Shown: positions 49,781 to 59,871 of the stretch, piece by piece | Layout of the letters: every line of letters begins with the position of its first letter | How positions within the stretch are numbered: position 1 is the first letter of the stretch | Assembly (NCBI GenBank): GCA_910584065.1 | Contig: CAJTZN010000004.1 | Span: 1-64,000, forward strand | DNA: 64,000 nt | Reading direction: 5' to 3' | From: an uncultured Eubacterium sp. | GTDB taxonomy: Bacteria; Bacillota; Clostridia; Lachnospirales; Lachnospiraceae | The notes under the pieces: model-generated | The model's input: the letters and a program-made list of their open reading frames with translations, nothing else | What the model was told of the DNA's origin: nothing | The model's database searches: none | Program-made: the position numbers and the translations under genes

Positions 49781-51794
49781 GCCGCTTCCCTTCCTGGTGC
49801 TTTCCCTTCCGATCTGCCTCCCACTGTGAATCCGTCTTTCTGCTCGATTCATAGAAACCGGTAAATGCGTCTCCCAACACTTTTTTCACCTGCCGCCTGT
49901 CTTCTTTTTGGATCGTATACGTCGGAACAAACTGCGCTACCAGTTCCTTCATATCCGGATTTTCCCGGTCTGCCGCCTCATACAGCTTTTCCAGCCGGTC
50001 AAAAAACGTGTTCTCATCAAACTCGATCGGACGGCCGATATGGATACGCTGGTTTTCCGTCGCCGTCAAGCCTTCCTCGTCCATGAGCATTTCCTCATAC
50101 AGCTTCTCACCCGGACGCAGCCCGGTATACTCGATCCGGATTTCCTCGTCTGGTACAAATCCGGACAGCTTGATGAGATTGCGCGCCAGATCATCGATCT
50201 TCACCGGTTCTCCCATATCCAGCACGAAAATTTCGCCGCCCTTCGCGAACGCGCCCGCCTGCAGCACGAGCGAAACGGCCTCCTGGATCGTCATAAAATA
50301 GCGGATGATATTTTTATCGGTTACCGTCACCGGCCCGCCCGCCTCGATCTGTTTTTTAAACAGCGGGATCACGCTTCCGTTGCTGCCCAGCACATTTCCA
50401 AAGCGCACAGCCACGAAATCGGTCGAGGAATGGCGGTTCAGTCCCTGTACGATCATCTCGCACATCCGTTTCGACGCCCCCATGATATTGGTGGGGTTGA
50501 CCGCCTTGTCGGTCGAAATGAGGACAAATTTCCTCGCCCCGTACTTATCTGCCGCCAGCGCGGTCTTATACGTCCCAAATACGTTGTTCTTCACGGCCTC
50601 ATTCGGACTGTCCTCCATGAGCGGCACATGTTTGTGCGCCGCGGCATGATAAACGATGTCCGGTCGGTATTTGGCAAAAACAGAATCCACCCGGCTCGTA
50701 TTGCGCACCGATCCAATCAGCACTTCCAGATGCATGTGCGGATATTTCGCCTTCAATTCCTGCTGGATGTCATACGCATTGTTTTCATATATATCAAAAA
50801 TAATGAGCATCTTCGGCTTATTGGCCGCGATCTGCCGGCAGAGTTCACTTCCGATCGACCCCCCGCCCCCGGTCACGAGGATCACCTTATTTTTCACGTA
50901 TCCCGCGATCGAATCGAGGTTCGTTTCCACCGGCTCCCGGCCTAGCAGGTCCTCGATCTGCACCGGACGCAGCTTCTCCACGGCAGCCTCTCCGGTCACG
51001 AACTGATAGATCCCCGGCAGGATCTTTAAATCCGCCCCCGTCTGCTGGCAGATCTCGAGAATTTCCTTCACGTCCTTTTTGGGCGCACTCGGCATCGCCA
51101 CGATGATCTCATTGATCCCGTAATACCGCGCCGCATCTAAAATCTGCTCCCGTCCGCCGATCACTTTCACACCGTTGATGAACGTATTCTGCTTTGACTT
51201 GTTATCATCGATGATACAGCAGATATTGCTGTCCAGCTTCTTACTCATTTTCAGTTCGCGGATCACCATATTTCCGGACTCCCCAGCGCCGATCACCATC
51301 GTATTACGCATGCCGATGCCGTGCACGTTCTCGCTGTACAAAAGCCGCACGATGCGGTACGAAAAACGCACGCCGAGCGTCGTGATGAACAAAAGCAGAC
51401 AATAGATGATAAAATACGAGCGCGGCAGCTTCCGGTATGTCCCGAACACCAGCAGAAAGTGCACGACGGCGGAAAGGCCGCACGCCATCACGATGTTCAG
51501 CACTTCCCGCAGGCTGGCATAGCGCCAGATGCTGTTATAGAGCCGGAAGATCATAAATATAATAAGTGTTATGACCGTATTGACAAGGATCATTTCCTGC
51601 AGCGTTGTGATGTAACCTTTCGGGTATTCTTCGGTGATCCCGCTGCGAATGAAGCGCCCCCAGTTCATCTCATAACGGATGAAGAGCGCGGCAAACGAAC
51701 AGAGATTGATACAGGCGGCATCCCATATGACGAGCAACACCCGGTACAGCAGGGATAATCTGCCGCTTTCTATATATTTTTGAAACCATCGCAT
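49749..51794 (-). CDS. CapD/PglF-type membrane UDP-sugar 4,6-dehydratase
   Basis: 681 residues. Four N-terminal helices (about 12-135) are followed by a CoA-binding-like Rossmann fold (MVIGAGESGNMVIREL) and the catalytic SDR domain: TGGGGSIGSELCRQI, YHAAAHKHVPLMEDSP, and STDKAVNPTNIMGASKR with the catalytic Lys/Met site. The family converts UDP-GlcNAc to a 4-keto-6-deoxy sugar for capsule or protein glycans. GGAGGG precedes the ATG at 51794. Confidence 0.92.
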   Translation of the reverse strand: MRWFQKYIESGRLSLLYRVLLVIWDAACINLCSFAALFIRYEMNWGRFIRSGITEEYPKGYITTLQEMILVNTVITLIIFMIFRLYNSIWRYASLREVLNIVMACGLSAVVHFLLVFGTYRKLPRSYFIIYCLLLFITTLGVRFSYRIVRLLYSENVHGIGMRNTMVIGAGESGNMVIRELKMSKKLDSNICCIIDDNKSKQNTFINGVKVIGGREQILDAARYYGINEIIVAMPSAPKKDVKEILEICQQTGADLKILPGIYQFVTGEAAVEKLRPVQIEDLLGREPVETNLDSIAGYVKNKVILVTGGGGSIGSELCRQIAANKPKMLIIFDIYENNAYDIQQELKAKYPHMHLEVLIGSVRNTSRVDSVFAKYRPDIVYHAAAHKHVPLMEDSPNEAVKNNVFGTYKTALAADKYGARKFVLISTDKAVNPTNIMGASKRMCEMIVQGLNRHSSTDFVAVRFGNVLGSNGSVIPLFKKQIEAGGPVTVTDKNIIRYFMTIQEAVSLVLQAGAFAKGGEIFVLDMGEPVKIDDLARNLIKLSGFVPDEEIRIEYTGLRPGEKLYEEMLMDEEGLTATENQRIHIGRPIEFDENTFFDRLEKLYEAADRENPDMKELVAQFVPTYTIQKEDRRQVKKVLGDAFTGFYESSRKTDSQWEADRKGKHQEGKRHESIQNEKQH

Positions 51795-51870
51795 AAAATT
51801 TTCCCTCCACACACAATACATTATGTTTACATTTTGGGCACATAGATACATCTCTATGCACCTCTATTTT

Positions 51871-53907
51871 TCAGTATACGAAATTATTTTCAGTTGTCAA
51901 GCCGAAAATACCGTAAATCACATTTACCGTGTACCGCTGGGCTTTTCGTATCAGTTTTTTTATTTCCGCAGCATCCGAAGACTCCGCGATCGCATCTATC
52001 AGTTCCCTCCCTTTTTTATACGGAACGATCACGCCAAAAGAACGGTCATCTATGACCCGGTACGCCTGCCCCGCCGTCTTATACGCCTGATTCATCACGT
52101 TCTTTTTCTCCGCATAGGTAAACCCTTTCGTTAAAAGTTCCATAATACTCGTGTCCTTCTGTCGGATAGGAAAATTCATTTTATCCACTGTGTGCTTGAA
52201 TACGTACTCAAAATAACGGTTCATCCATTTTGGCATCAACAGATTGTCATCGCTGCCGCTTTTCCTATAATCAAAAAGAACCTGTTCCGTAACCCTGGTA
52301 TTTTGAATCAGTTCTTCCATATTTCCCGTATTCTCGCCATCCAACTGGATCAGATAAAGATCCCCGCACTCCCGTTCGCCATTTCGGTTACACCGCCCCG
52401 CGCTCTGTGCCAGACTGTCAAGTCCTGTCATGGAGCGGTACACACAGGCAAAAGAAATGTCCACACCCGCCTCGATCAGATTGGTGCTGACAACAACAAT
52501 TTTCTCCTTCCCTTCCTTTAACTTTTGTTTGATATGCTCTATTTTGTCGCTCCTGTGTTCCGCGCATAAATTTGTCGTGAGATATTCCACTTGTATGGGG
52601 GAATCTTTGAGAATATCGTATAGGGTTCCTACGGCAGATTTTGTATTTAATATGACTAGAATTGACGGATACCGGTCTGTCTGGGCAAGAATTTCCTCTC
52701 CCAGACGTTCTAATGTATATTTATGCCCTGTCCCAGGAATCTGTATTTTCACCCGCTCAAACCGTTCAAACCAGTGTTCCACTTCTTTTATCATGTCTTT
52801 CGTTTCACTATAGCACACCGGGTACGGCGTCTTCTGCAGCGTCGGCTGGGTCGCTGTACACAATATAATATCGGCATGGCAGACCGCATTCAGGAAATTC
52901 ATCATCTGATTAAAGGTATGTACGCATTTTACGGACATTGACTGCACCTCATCAATAATGATCACCGAGTTTACCAGCCTGTGCATACGACGGACACATG
53001 CGCTCTGATCGGAAAAAAGCGTATTCATGAATTGCGCAAACGTCGTACAGATAAAAGGCTCCTCCCAGTTTATATCCTGCTGCAATCTGTTCCTTCCCTC
53101 CATAATCTTCTTTTCTCTTTCCGTCATTTGAGAGAGAGGAACGGTTCGGTGAAGTTCCTGCATATATGACTCAAAGTTTTCTTCCGCCTTCGCAAACACT
53201 TCCGCGCTGTCAGGGCCACCCTGTTTTTCCATCGTATCCACATCGTTCATAAAATCGGAAGTCGCTTCCCAGTCCGCGTCGATTAAAATAGATAACATCA
53301 ACCGCTGCAGGCTGGCAAATAGAAACAACTGGCAATCGGTTAAAATTTCTTTTTTATTGATGTTTAATGTATTGATGCCTAATGTTTGAACAACCTGCTT
53401 CATTTTATCCCACAGCAGATCAAATTCTTCTTTTGCCCCTGCAAATACCTAATCCGGCTGATATTGATCCAAATAGCCCGCGCGCGCATTGTTACAGGCC
53501 TCATCGTAGTCTTCCACCCTGCTTACTTTCGCGGAAAACAAATCGTTCCTCTCCTCATTGACACAATCAAAGACGCCATGATGGGCGGCTACCGCATAGG
53601 TGATCAATTCTACTAAAACTTTGACTTTTCCGCTATTTTCATGATATCGGTCATACAAATATTTCGCACCGGTAGAAGCATGTCCGATTTTCCCACGCAG
53701 CTTTTTTCTTTCCTTTTCATCCGCATGGATATAATCATCAAACGCTTTTTTGTTTTTCCCCATATCATGAAGCATCCCGCATAAAGACATGATTTGGGAA
53801 ATGCCGCACCGCCTCCCCTTCATCCTGCACAAATGCACGGTTTTCTCCGTGTGCTCTGCCACCGACTCCTCCCTGCCCGTTCCGTCATCCGATATGTGTG
53901 CTGTCAA
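51871..53907 (-). pseudogene. cas3: Decayed CRISPR nuclease-helicase cas3
   Basis: One reading frame from TTG at 53907 (GAGGAGGT upstream). The HD nuclease part has AEHTEKT (His19), MLHDMGK (H47, D48), GHAST and AHHG. It is cut by a TAG at 53449-53451; translation of the same frame continues through 15 codons into the helicase part. That part begins with the Cas3 linker (LFASLQRLMLSILIDADW) but jumps from EGRNRLQ directly to INWEEPFICTTFAQF, so helicase motif I (Walker A) and neighbouring strands are missing. Motifs II (IIIDEVQ), III (TATQPT), V (STNLIEAGVDI) and VI (SAGRCNRNG) remain. No other cas gene or array is in the window. Two lesions mean it cannot work as a Cas3 enzyme. Confidence 0.85.
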
Positions 53908-54007
53908 AATAATTACCTCCTCGTAAAGCCAAATCTAGTTTTCTGCGTTCTTCCCATAATTCAATTTTTTTGTCAATCCACTGTCCGCCAATTGGCTTTC
54001 CCAAAGG
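53908..54007 (-). pseudogene. Coding-like remnant between res and cas3
   Basis: Immediately after the res stop, the same frame continues PLGKPIGGQWIDKKIELWEE then RRKLDLALRGGN before a stop inside cas3. The composition is protein-like and highly charged but it has no start codon or ribosome site. It may be the C-terminal tail of a deleted gene. I do not recognise the family. Confidence 0.35.
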
Positions 54008-57000
54008 CTAGTCACTCTCAGTAACACCAAACTTATTCACAAAATCCTCATAGCCATTTACCCAGTCAAACTTTATATCATTTGATACCGCTTGGAAATG
54101 AAGTTCTCCGCAATGAATCTTATTTCTTTCAACTTCAGTAAGGTCCGCCCATGTCTTATCCGCTTTTGTCTCAACAATAAAATAAATACCAATAGATGAG
54201 TCTTTCAATGCTTCCTTGCGACATACCACCGCCCAGTCAGGACTGTAATTACCATATGGCGTATCAATTACAAATCCACCTTTTTTTAGTTTTGTAAAGA
54301 GTAACACATTTTCGTTATTTTCCAACTTATGAGCAAACTTTGACTCGCCTTCACTATCCAGCTTATAATATTCATTCATTGCAGAACTTCTATCAGATTT
54401 CGCTTTGAACACTCTCCATTCCTGTTCAAAATCTGCCTCTGTAATTGTATCCAATTCAAACACATTACGCTCATCTAATACATAGCCATTTACCAATTCG
54501 TAAGAAGTAATATTGGATGCTTTCGCATCATTGAGAATCCCTTTAATCAGCTGAGTCACATCATCCAAAATGTCTTGATTATTGAGTAACTCACGTTTGA
54601 TTACCCCTTTTAAAATCTTGAAAATAGCAAGTCTGGGTAACATTGTGTGATACATTATGAAGTTTGCAATTTCAAAATCAGATTTTGGCTCAGAAGTGAT
54701 TTCCACTTCCAGTTCCTTTTCACCATAAACTGCTTCTTCCATTACAAACATCTGTGATGTATTAAATTTAGCTCTACCCTTTTTAACCTTGTATTCATTC
54801 CTTGCTCTCTTGTATTGTAATGACTGATTAATCTGTAAAATGCAGTCCTCTATAAACTTATCCTTGTCAATCTTAAATCTGTAAATAGAGCGTTTCATCA
54901 GATTTTCACGAAGTCCCAAATAAATCTTTTCAAACTCACCTTGTGTCACATAGGCTCTCACACTATTTTCATACGGCTGATTGTCGCCATTTACAATCTC
55001 TATCTTTCTCGTGCCTTTTTGCACCATCAATTCCTTGAATTGCTGCTTGATCATTTGCGCATGCTCATTTAAAGTAGAATTAACAAAGATCATATTATCC
55101 AAGATCTTCGTTATCTTCTGTGAAGAACCTTTCAATAGATGATCATTATTCACTACTCCGGCTGACACCAGTTCCTCTTTAAATGTATCCACCAACTTCG
55201 GACTAATCTTCTCTTCTGGAACTCCGGCAGACTTCAAAGTTTCAATCAGTATGTCAGCAGTAACCTCATCTTTGACAAAACGCATATTATCATTGAAGTC
55301 CTTCTGTAGTGCAGATGCAAAATGATCGTAATAATCGTTAGCTATTACAGTTAATTCATTAATTCTGCGGTCAATGCAGCGATTACCTGTAATATCAACT
55401 GGCAGTCTTAATCCTCGACCAATTTCCTGCTTCTTTGCTATATCTGAACCGCCGGCCTTCAATGTACAAAGTGTAAATACATTAGGGTTATCCCACCCCT
55501 CTCTAAGTGCAGAATGAGAAAAAATGAATGCAAGTGGCTCATCAAAGGAAATCAATTCATCTTTCTTTTCAAGAATAAGACTGATCCCCCGATTGATATC
55601 CTCCTGTGACTTCGCTTTAAGTTTTACATCACTATCATCTACAGAAGAATCCCAGCCTTCAACATCTACTGCATTATTCTTCTTATCTCTGGCAAAATAT
55701 CCCTCTCTGACAGCCTGCACATTCATATAATCCGGAAAATATTCTTTATTCATCTCCAACTCATGAGCATGGGTGGTTACATACTTTTTGTATTCCTCAT
55801 CAAAAATACGCAGATACTCTCCTCTTCCATCAGAAACCGAGTCATCCCGCACCTTATCTACTGCATCAATAAAGAATAATGTCAAAGTCTTGATTTTTCT
55901 GCCTGAGCGAATAATGTTAAATTGTTTCATAAAGTGGTTCTGTATCGCCAATCTTATTTGAATTCGCACAGCCTCGTTCTTTTCAATTTCATGATTACTG
56001 TGTCCAATCTCTAGACCAAAAAATCCATCCTTCGTTGCTATGGATAATGGTTTCAGTTTGTGCGGCTCTTCTGCAATGCGATAATCCCTGTACTGAGATA
56101 ATCCACCAGATAACTCTTCGAGTGATGCTCCCCCACCTACATTGAACGTTTTAAATCTGATCGTTCCTCCTTGATCTTGTGAAAACATTTCAATCTTCGC
56201 CTTTAAATCAGATGTAAATGCAAGGTATCTGACATAAGGATAATCCTTTGGGATTACACCATATACTGTCTTAACAACAATTTTTTTAACCAGTTCCTGC
56301 TGATATGCCGCATAGGAATCCAGTTTGTAAATTTGATTGTATAACTGTTTATGTGTAGCAGAATAACGCAAGGTGAAAAGCGGCTGTAATTCTTCAATGG
56401 CAACTAATGACTTTGATTTTTTCTTCGCAGTACCTTCAATCTTCTGCGGTTCGTCTATAATCACAATTGGCTTTATGTATTTGATATCTTCCCAGAGATT
56501 CTGACCATATTCATCTTCTTGTCTTATCTTATTCGTAGATTTATTAAACACCTGAATATTCAACACGCAGATGCTTAAATCATTACTCTCTACCAGCTTT
56601 GAACTAATCTGCCTTAAATTGTTACTATCATAAATAAAGCTGTGTTTACCAATATCAATGTTATAAAGTCTCTTGAAATGGTCAGCCAGCTGCTCCAAAG
56701 TTTTTTCCACCCCCTTGCGGATGGCAACCGATGGAACTACTATCATAAACTTGCAGAATCCATATTCCTGATATAATTCAAGAATTGTACGAAGATACAC
56801 ATAAGTTTTCCCCGTACCTGTCTCCATTTCAATTGTAAAGTTATTGCCGGCAGCCAGAGTATTGTCGGCAAACAAATTATTCGACAACTGCACATTCCGC
56901 AAATTTTCAAGCAGTCTGCTGCCTACAACAATGTCGTTATTTCTGACCGGGTCGCCCTCACCGATTTTGCGAATGCGATTCGGCCTATATATACCATCAA

Positions 57001-57100
57001 CACGTCTTGATAGACCTCTAAATAATTCCACAGTAGAACGAATCGCCTGCATCTGATAATCAAGGTCATCCTCAAATTGGAATGTAATACGCTTAGGCAT
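54008..57100 (-). CDS. res: Type III restriction enzyme Res subunit
   Basis: 1030 residues, usual length. The SF2 helicase has motif I METGTGKTYVYLRT (GTGKT 95-99), motif II IIDEPQ (214-219), SATHK and a motif VI region RGLRLPVDITGNRC. The C-terminal endonuclease domain shows PDWAVVC, then FIVETKADK (PD...ExK). Type III enzymes need Res2Mod2 and two head-to-head unmethylated sites. The ATG at 57100 overlaps the tail of the damaged DUF1016 gene. Apparently intact. Confidence 0.93.
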   Translation of the reverse strand: MPKRITFQFEDDLDYQMQAIRSTVELFRGLSRRVDGIYRPNRIRKIGEGDPVRNNDIVVGSRLLENLRNVQLSNNLFADNTLAAGNNFTIEMETGTGKTYVYLRTILELYQEYGFCKFMIVVPSVAIRKGVEKTLEQLADHFKRLYNIDIGKHSFIYDSNNLRQISSKLVESNDLSICVLNIQVFNKSTNKIRQEDEYGQNLWEDIKYIKPIVIIDEPQKIEGTAKKKSKSLVAIEELQPLFTLRYSATHKQLYNQIYKLDSYAAYQQELVKKIVVKTVYGVIPKDYPYVRYLAFTSDLKAKIEMFSQDQGGTIRFKTFNVGGGASLEELSGGLSQYRDYRIAEEPHKLKPLSIATKDGFFGLEIGHSNHEIEKNEAVRIQIRLAIQNHFMKQFNIIRSGRKIKTLTLFFIDAVDKVRDDSVSDGRGEYLRIFDEEYKKYVTTHAHELEMNKEYFPDYMNVQAVREGYFARDKKNNAVDVEGWDSSVDDSDVKLKAKSQEDINRGISLILEKKDELISFDEPLAFIFSHSALREGWDNPNVFTLCTLKAGGSDIAKKQEIGRGLRLPVDITGNRCIDRRINELTVIANDYYDHFASALQKDFNDNMRFVKDEVTADILIETLKSAGVPEEKISPKLVDTFKEELVSAGVVNNDHLLKGSSQKITKILDNMIFVNSTLNEHAQMIKQQFKELMVQKGTRKIEIVNGDNQPYENSVRAYVTQGEFEKIYLGLRENLMKRSIYRFKIDKDKFIEDCILQINQSLQYKRARNEYKVKKGRAKFNTSQMFVMEEAVYGEKELEVEITSEPKSDFEIANFIMYHTMLPRLAIFKILKGVIKRELLNNQDILDDVTQLIKGILNDAKASNITSYELVNGYVLDERNVFELDTITEADFEQEWRVFKAKSDRSSAMNEYYKLDSEGESKFAHKLENNENVLLFTKLKKGGFVIDTPYGNYSPDWAVVCRKEALKDSSIGIYFIVETKADKTWADLTEVERNKIHCGELHFQAVSNDIKFDWVNGYEDFVNKFGVTESD

Positions 57101-57871
57101 TTATTTCTCCTCCAGTCTCATCTTCCGCTTCTTGCTGCTGTAAATAAAAAACAGCTTTTTGCGTTTCTATTTCTTCACGTAATTCATCTTCCGTAGGAAG
57201 ATATAATTTGAAATAATACTTGTTTCCAATTTTGTCTCATTAAAAGATGTATCAGGTGTCAATCCTAAAAACTCTACAACTACCGGATTTTTGATAAACT
57301 CCAATTTATCCTGCTGATAGCCATATGTCTTTTCCTGCATTTCATGTTCCACAGCCTCTTTATCCTTTGAGTGCAATAAGCGATAATAATATTGTGTATC
57401 TATATTTCTCTGTAAAGTACGCACACTCCAAGTCTGCTCATATGCTTCCTTCTCATACCATTTACGCGCCTGTTCATCATGTACTTGTAATAAAGTTCTA
57501 TAATGCGACCATGATAAAAACACATCCGATTTTCCACACGCTGTGTGGAAAATCTCAGGAAAATATTTATAAAAACGATAAAAGTTGTATAGATTTGTTT
57601 TAGTAAATCCTTTACCATACTTTTGAGTAAGTTTCTTCGATAATTTTTTTATTATATTAGCACCATATTCTGCACGATTTTCACCAGCTAATTCTTCCTC
57701 TGCAATTCGATATCCTATCAACCAGTTTCGCTGCGATAATATGGTATTGACAGCATGGTAAGCTTCTTTTTGTGAAACTTCTATAATATTTTGAATGTCA
57801 TTTAATATATTATCCGTTTTTTCAAATTTACTCATAATATCATTATTTTCAATTTTTGCAACTTCATTCAT
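57093..57871 (-). pseudogene. DUF1016 (YhcG-like) gene with internal deletion of nuclease core
   Basis: From the ATG at 57871 (GGAGG upstream) the first ~225 residues match DUF1016 N-terminal and central regions (QRNWLIGYRIAEEEL, LSWSHYRTLLQVHD, FLGLTPDTSFNETKLET). The frame then reads unrelated residues and stops at 57167. In another frame, starting about 57200, the normal C-terminal tail appears (LYLPTEDELREEIETQKAVF, then YLQQQE) and ends at 57093 inside the res start. About 100 residues between these, normally holding the PD-(D/E)xK active site, are absent. So an internal deletion also shifted the frame. The protein might still be made without nuclease activity. Confidence 0.8.
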
Positions 57872-57913
57872 CTGCCAGTCCTCCTTCCGACAGATCATAC
57901 ATCTGTCCTGTTG

Positions 57914-59803
57914 CTAAATAAACTCTACTGTATATGATGTACTATTTGTTCCGGAATTCTTTTCTATCAAAGCTCTTAATCGTCTGAACGTCTCATCCTT
58001 TAATGCAATATCATCTCTAAATGCAGAATCTCTAAAAATAAACTTAACTGGTAAAGGATTAAGTTCTGCCAGTTTTGAAACCAACTCCTCAGAAATCTCT
58101 GTCTCCAAGCAAACTAAATAACTGCTTGCATAGAGATATGTACGATCGCCAATATCTGATAACTGCTCTAAGGTTTCTGAAAGAGCTACGTTACGCTGAC
58201 GGAGCATCAACTCATAGACAATGTCTACATCTTTTGCGTTTGGCATAAAGTCAGCAAGGTCTGGAGTTGTTTTCATCTGTTCAATATCCAACTGTCCCAT
58301 ATCCATAAGGGAATTCCACTTTATGTTTGTATCGGCGGTTCGAAATACTTTGAAGCCAATGTCAATCTCTGTATCTGGATGCTCTGACTTTATCTTGTCT
58401 CCTGCTCTGCGGATACGCTCCTTCCCTATTTCGCAAATATTTTTATAACCTGCTTTATTTGCTGTACCGTTATCAACCGTTAATTCTGGTATTTGTGTTA
58501 CTATAAATTTACAATTACTCTTTTTCTCTAAATTAAATTGCAGAAGCGCCTGTGCAGTTGTTCCTGACCCAGAAAAAAAGTCAAGTACTAATGAATCTCC
58601 TGCTAGATTTGCCAATGTTAATAATCGCATTATCAGCCTAACCGGTTTAGGGCCATCAAAAACTCCTGCTTTCATTAATGCAGTAACCTCTTTTGCTCCT
58701 TCCTGACTGTGTCCCACTTCCTTATAAGGCATTATTGAAGTTGGCGCCATCCCATCATACTTAAGTTCTGTTAAAAAACGTTTCATACAAGGAACGCTAT
58801 TTCCATCAGAGCCAAAATATATTCTATTGTCCTGGAGTCTTTCTAAAAAAGCTTTTTTAGAAAGACTCCAGCAGCGTCCTGCTGGAGGCTCTATCACTCT
58901 CCCAGAGGGAGTCGTAATAGGATAATCACACGCAGCATTATAAGTTTTTACTGATAAATCACTTGGTTTCCATACTCCTCTTGGATCATTATCCGGATTT
59001 TTATAACGAGCATTCGCTTCTTCTGTTCGCGGAAGCCTTCCTATAGTAAACATATCTATATTCTTCACATACATAAGCACATAATCATGACTGTTCGACA
59101 CAAATTTTGCATCATTTTTCGGAGCATATGCTCGTTCCCATATCAACTGAGCTACGAAATTTTGTATTCCAAATATTTCATCACAACATATCCTCAAATT
59201 TTCCTGTTCGTTATCGTCTATAGAAACAAACAAAACTCCGTCCTCTGTCAACAAATCTCTTGAAATCTTTAATCTAGAATACATCATATTCAGCCAACTA
59301 GCATGATACCTGTTCGATGTTTTTGCATTAGCAGAAAATCGCACTCCAAACTCATCCATGTTTCCCTCTGCTATATCTGACTCTTCCTGTGACACAGCAA
59401 ACGAATCATTATACACAAAATCATTCCCCGTATTATATGGTGGGTCAATGTAAATCATCTTTATTGCACCATAATAGTTCTGACGAAGCAACTTCAAAAC
59501 TTCCAGATTATCTCCTTCAATATAGAGATTTTCAGTAGTATCAGCATTCTTACTATCTTCAGGAATAAATTTCAACGTTCTTCCAAAAACATCTTCCTGA
59601 GCAATCTTTTTGGCATTCTTTTTGCCGGCCCAAGTAAGTTCATATTTTTCATTATCAACCTCTTGAAATTCACCTAATTCTTCTCTTAATGCTTCAAAAT
59701 CCACTTCTCCGTCTTTTACAGCCGATGGAAAAATGCTCTCCAATTTTCTAACCTGTTCATTTACGATATTGTTAATATTCTGATTTACTCTCTTGTATTC
59801 CAT
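57914..59803 (-). CDS. mod: Type III DNA methyltransferase Mod subunit 1
   Basis: 629 residues, an N6-adenine methyltransferase. Catalytic DPPYNTG (120-126) precedes the target-recognition region; the SAM site LVLDFFSGSGTTA lies near 410. The start is ATG at 59803 after GGAGG. Residues 60-190 and the last ~100 are almost the same as in the second Mod at 59872-61844, while the central region (about 200-400) is unrelated, so they should recognise different sites. The equivalent of the G tract is here replaced by EQLSDIGDRTYLY; this gene is uninterrupted. Confidence 0.93.
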   Translation of the reverse strand: MEYKRVNQNINNIVNEQVRKLESIFPSAVKDGEVDFEALREELGEFQEVDNEKYELTWAGKKNAKKIAQEDVFGRTLKFIPEDSKNADTTENLYIEGDNLEVLKLLRQNYYGAIKMIYIDPPYNTGNDFVYNDSFAVSQEESDIAEGNMDEFGVRFSANAKTSNRYHASWLNMMYSRLKISRDLLTEDGVLFVSIDDNEQENLRICCDEIFGIQNFVAQLIWERAYAPKNDAKFVSNSHDYVLMYVKNIDMFTIGRLPRTEEANARYKNPDNDPRGVWKPSDLSVKTYNAACDYPITTPSGRVIEPPAGRCWSLSKKAFLERLQDNRIYFGSDGNSVPCMKRFLTELKYDGMAPTSIMPYKEVGHSQEGAKEVTALMKAGVFDGPKPVRLIMRLLTLANLAGDSLVLDFFSGSGTTAQALLQFNLEKKSNCKFIVTQIPELTVDNGTANKAGYKNICEIGKERIRRAGDKIKSEHPDTEIDIGFKVFRTADTNIKWNSLMDMGQLDIEQMKTTPDLADFMPNAKDVDIVYELMLRQRNVALSETLEQLSDIGDRTYLYASSYLVCLETEISEELVSKLAELNPLPVKFIFRDSAFRDDIALKDETFRRLRALIEKNSGTNSTSYTVEFI

Positions 59804-59871
59804 AGTGTCCTCCAATTCGCATTTTCAGCACTATGACTCTGACCTATCCAGCAAAATCAGTTTTCACAATA

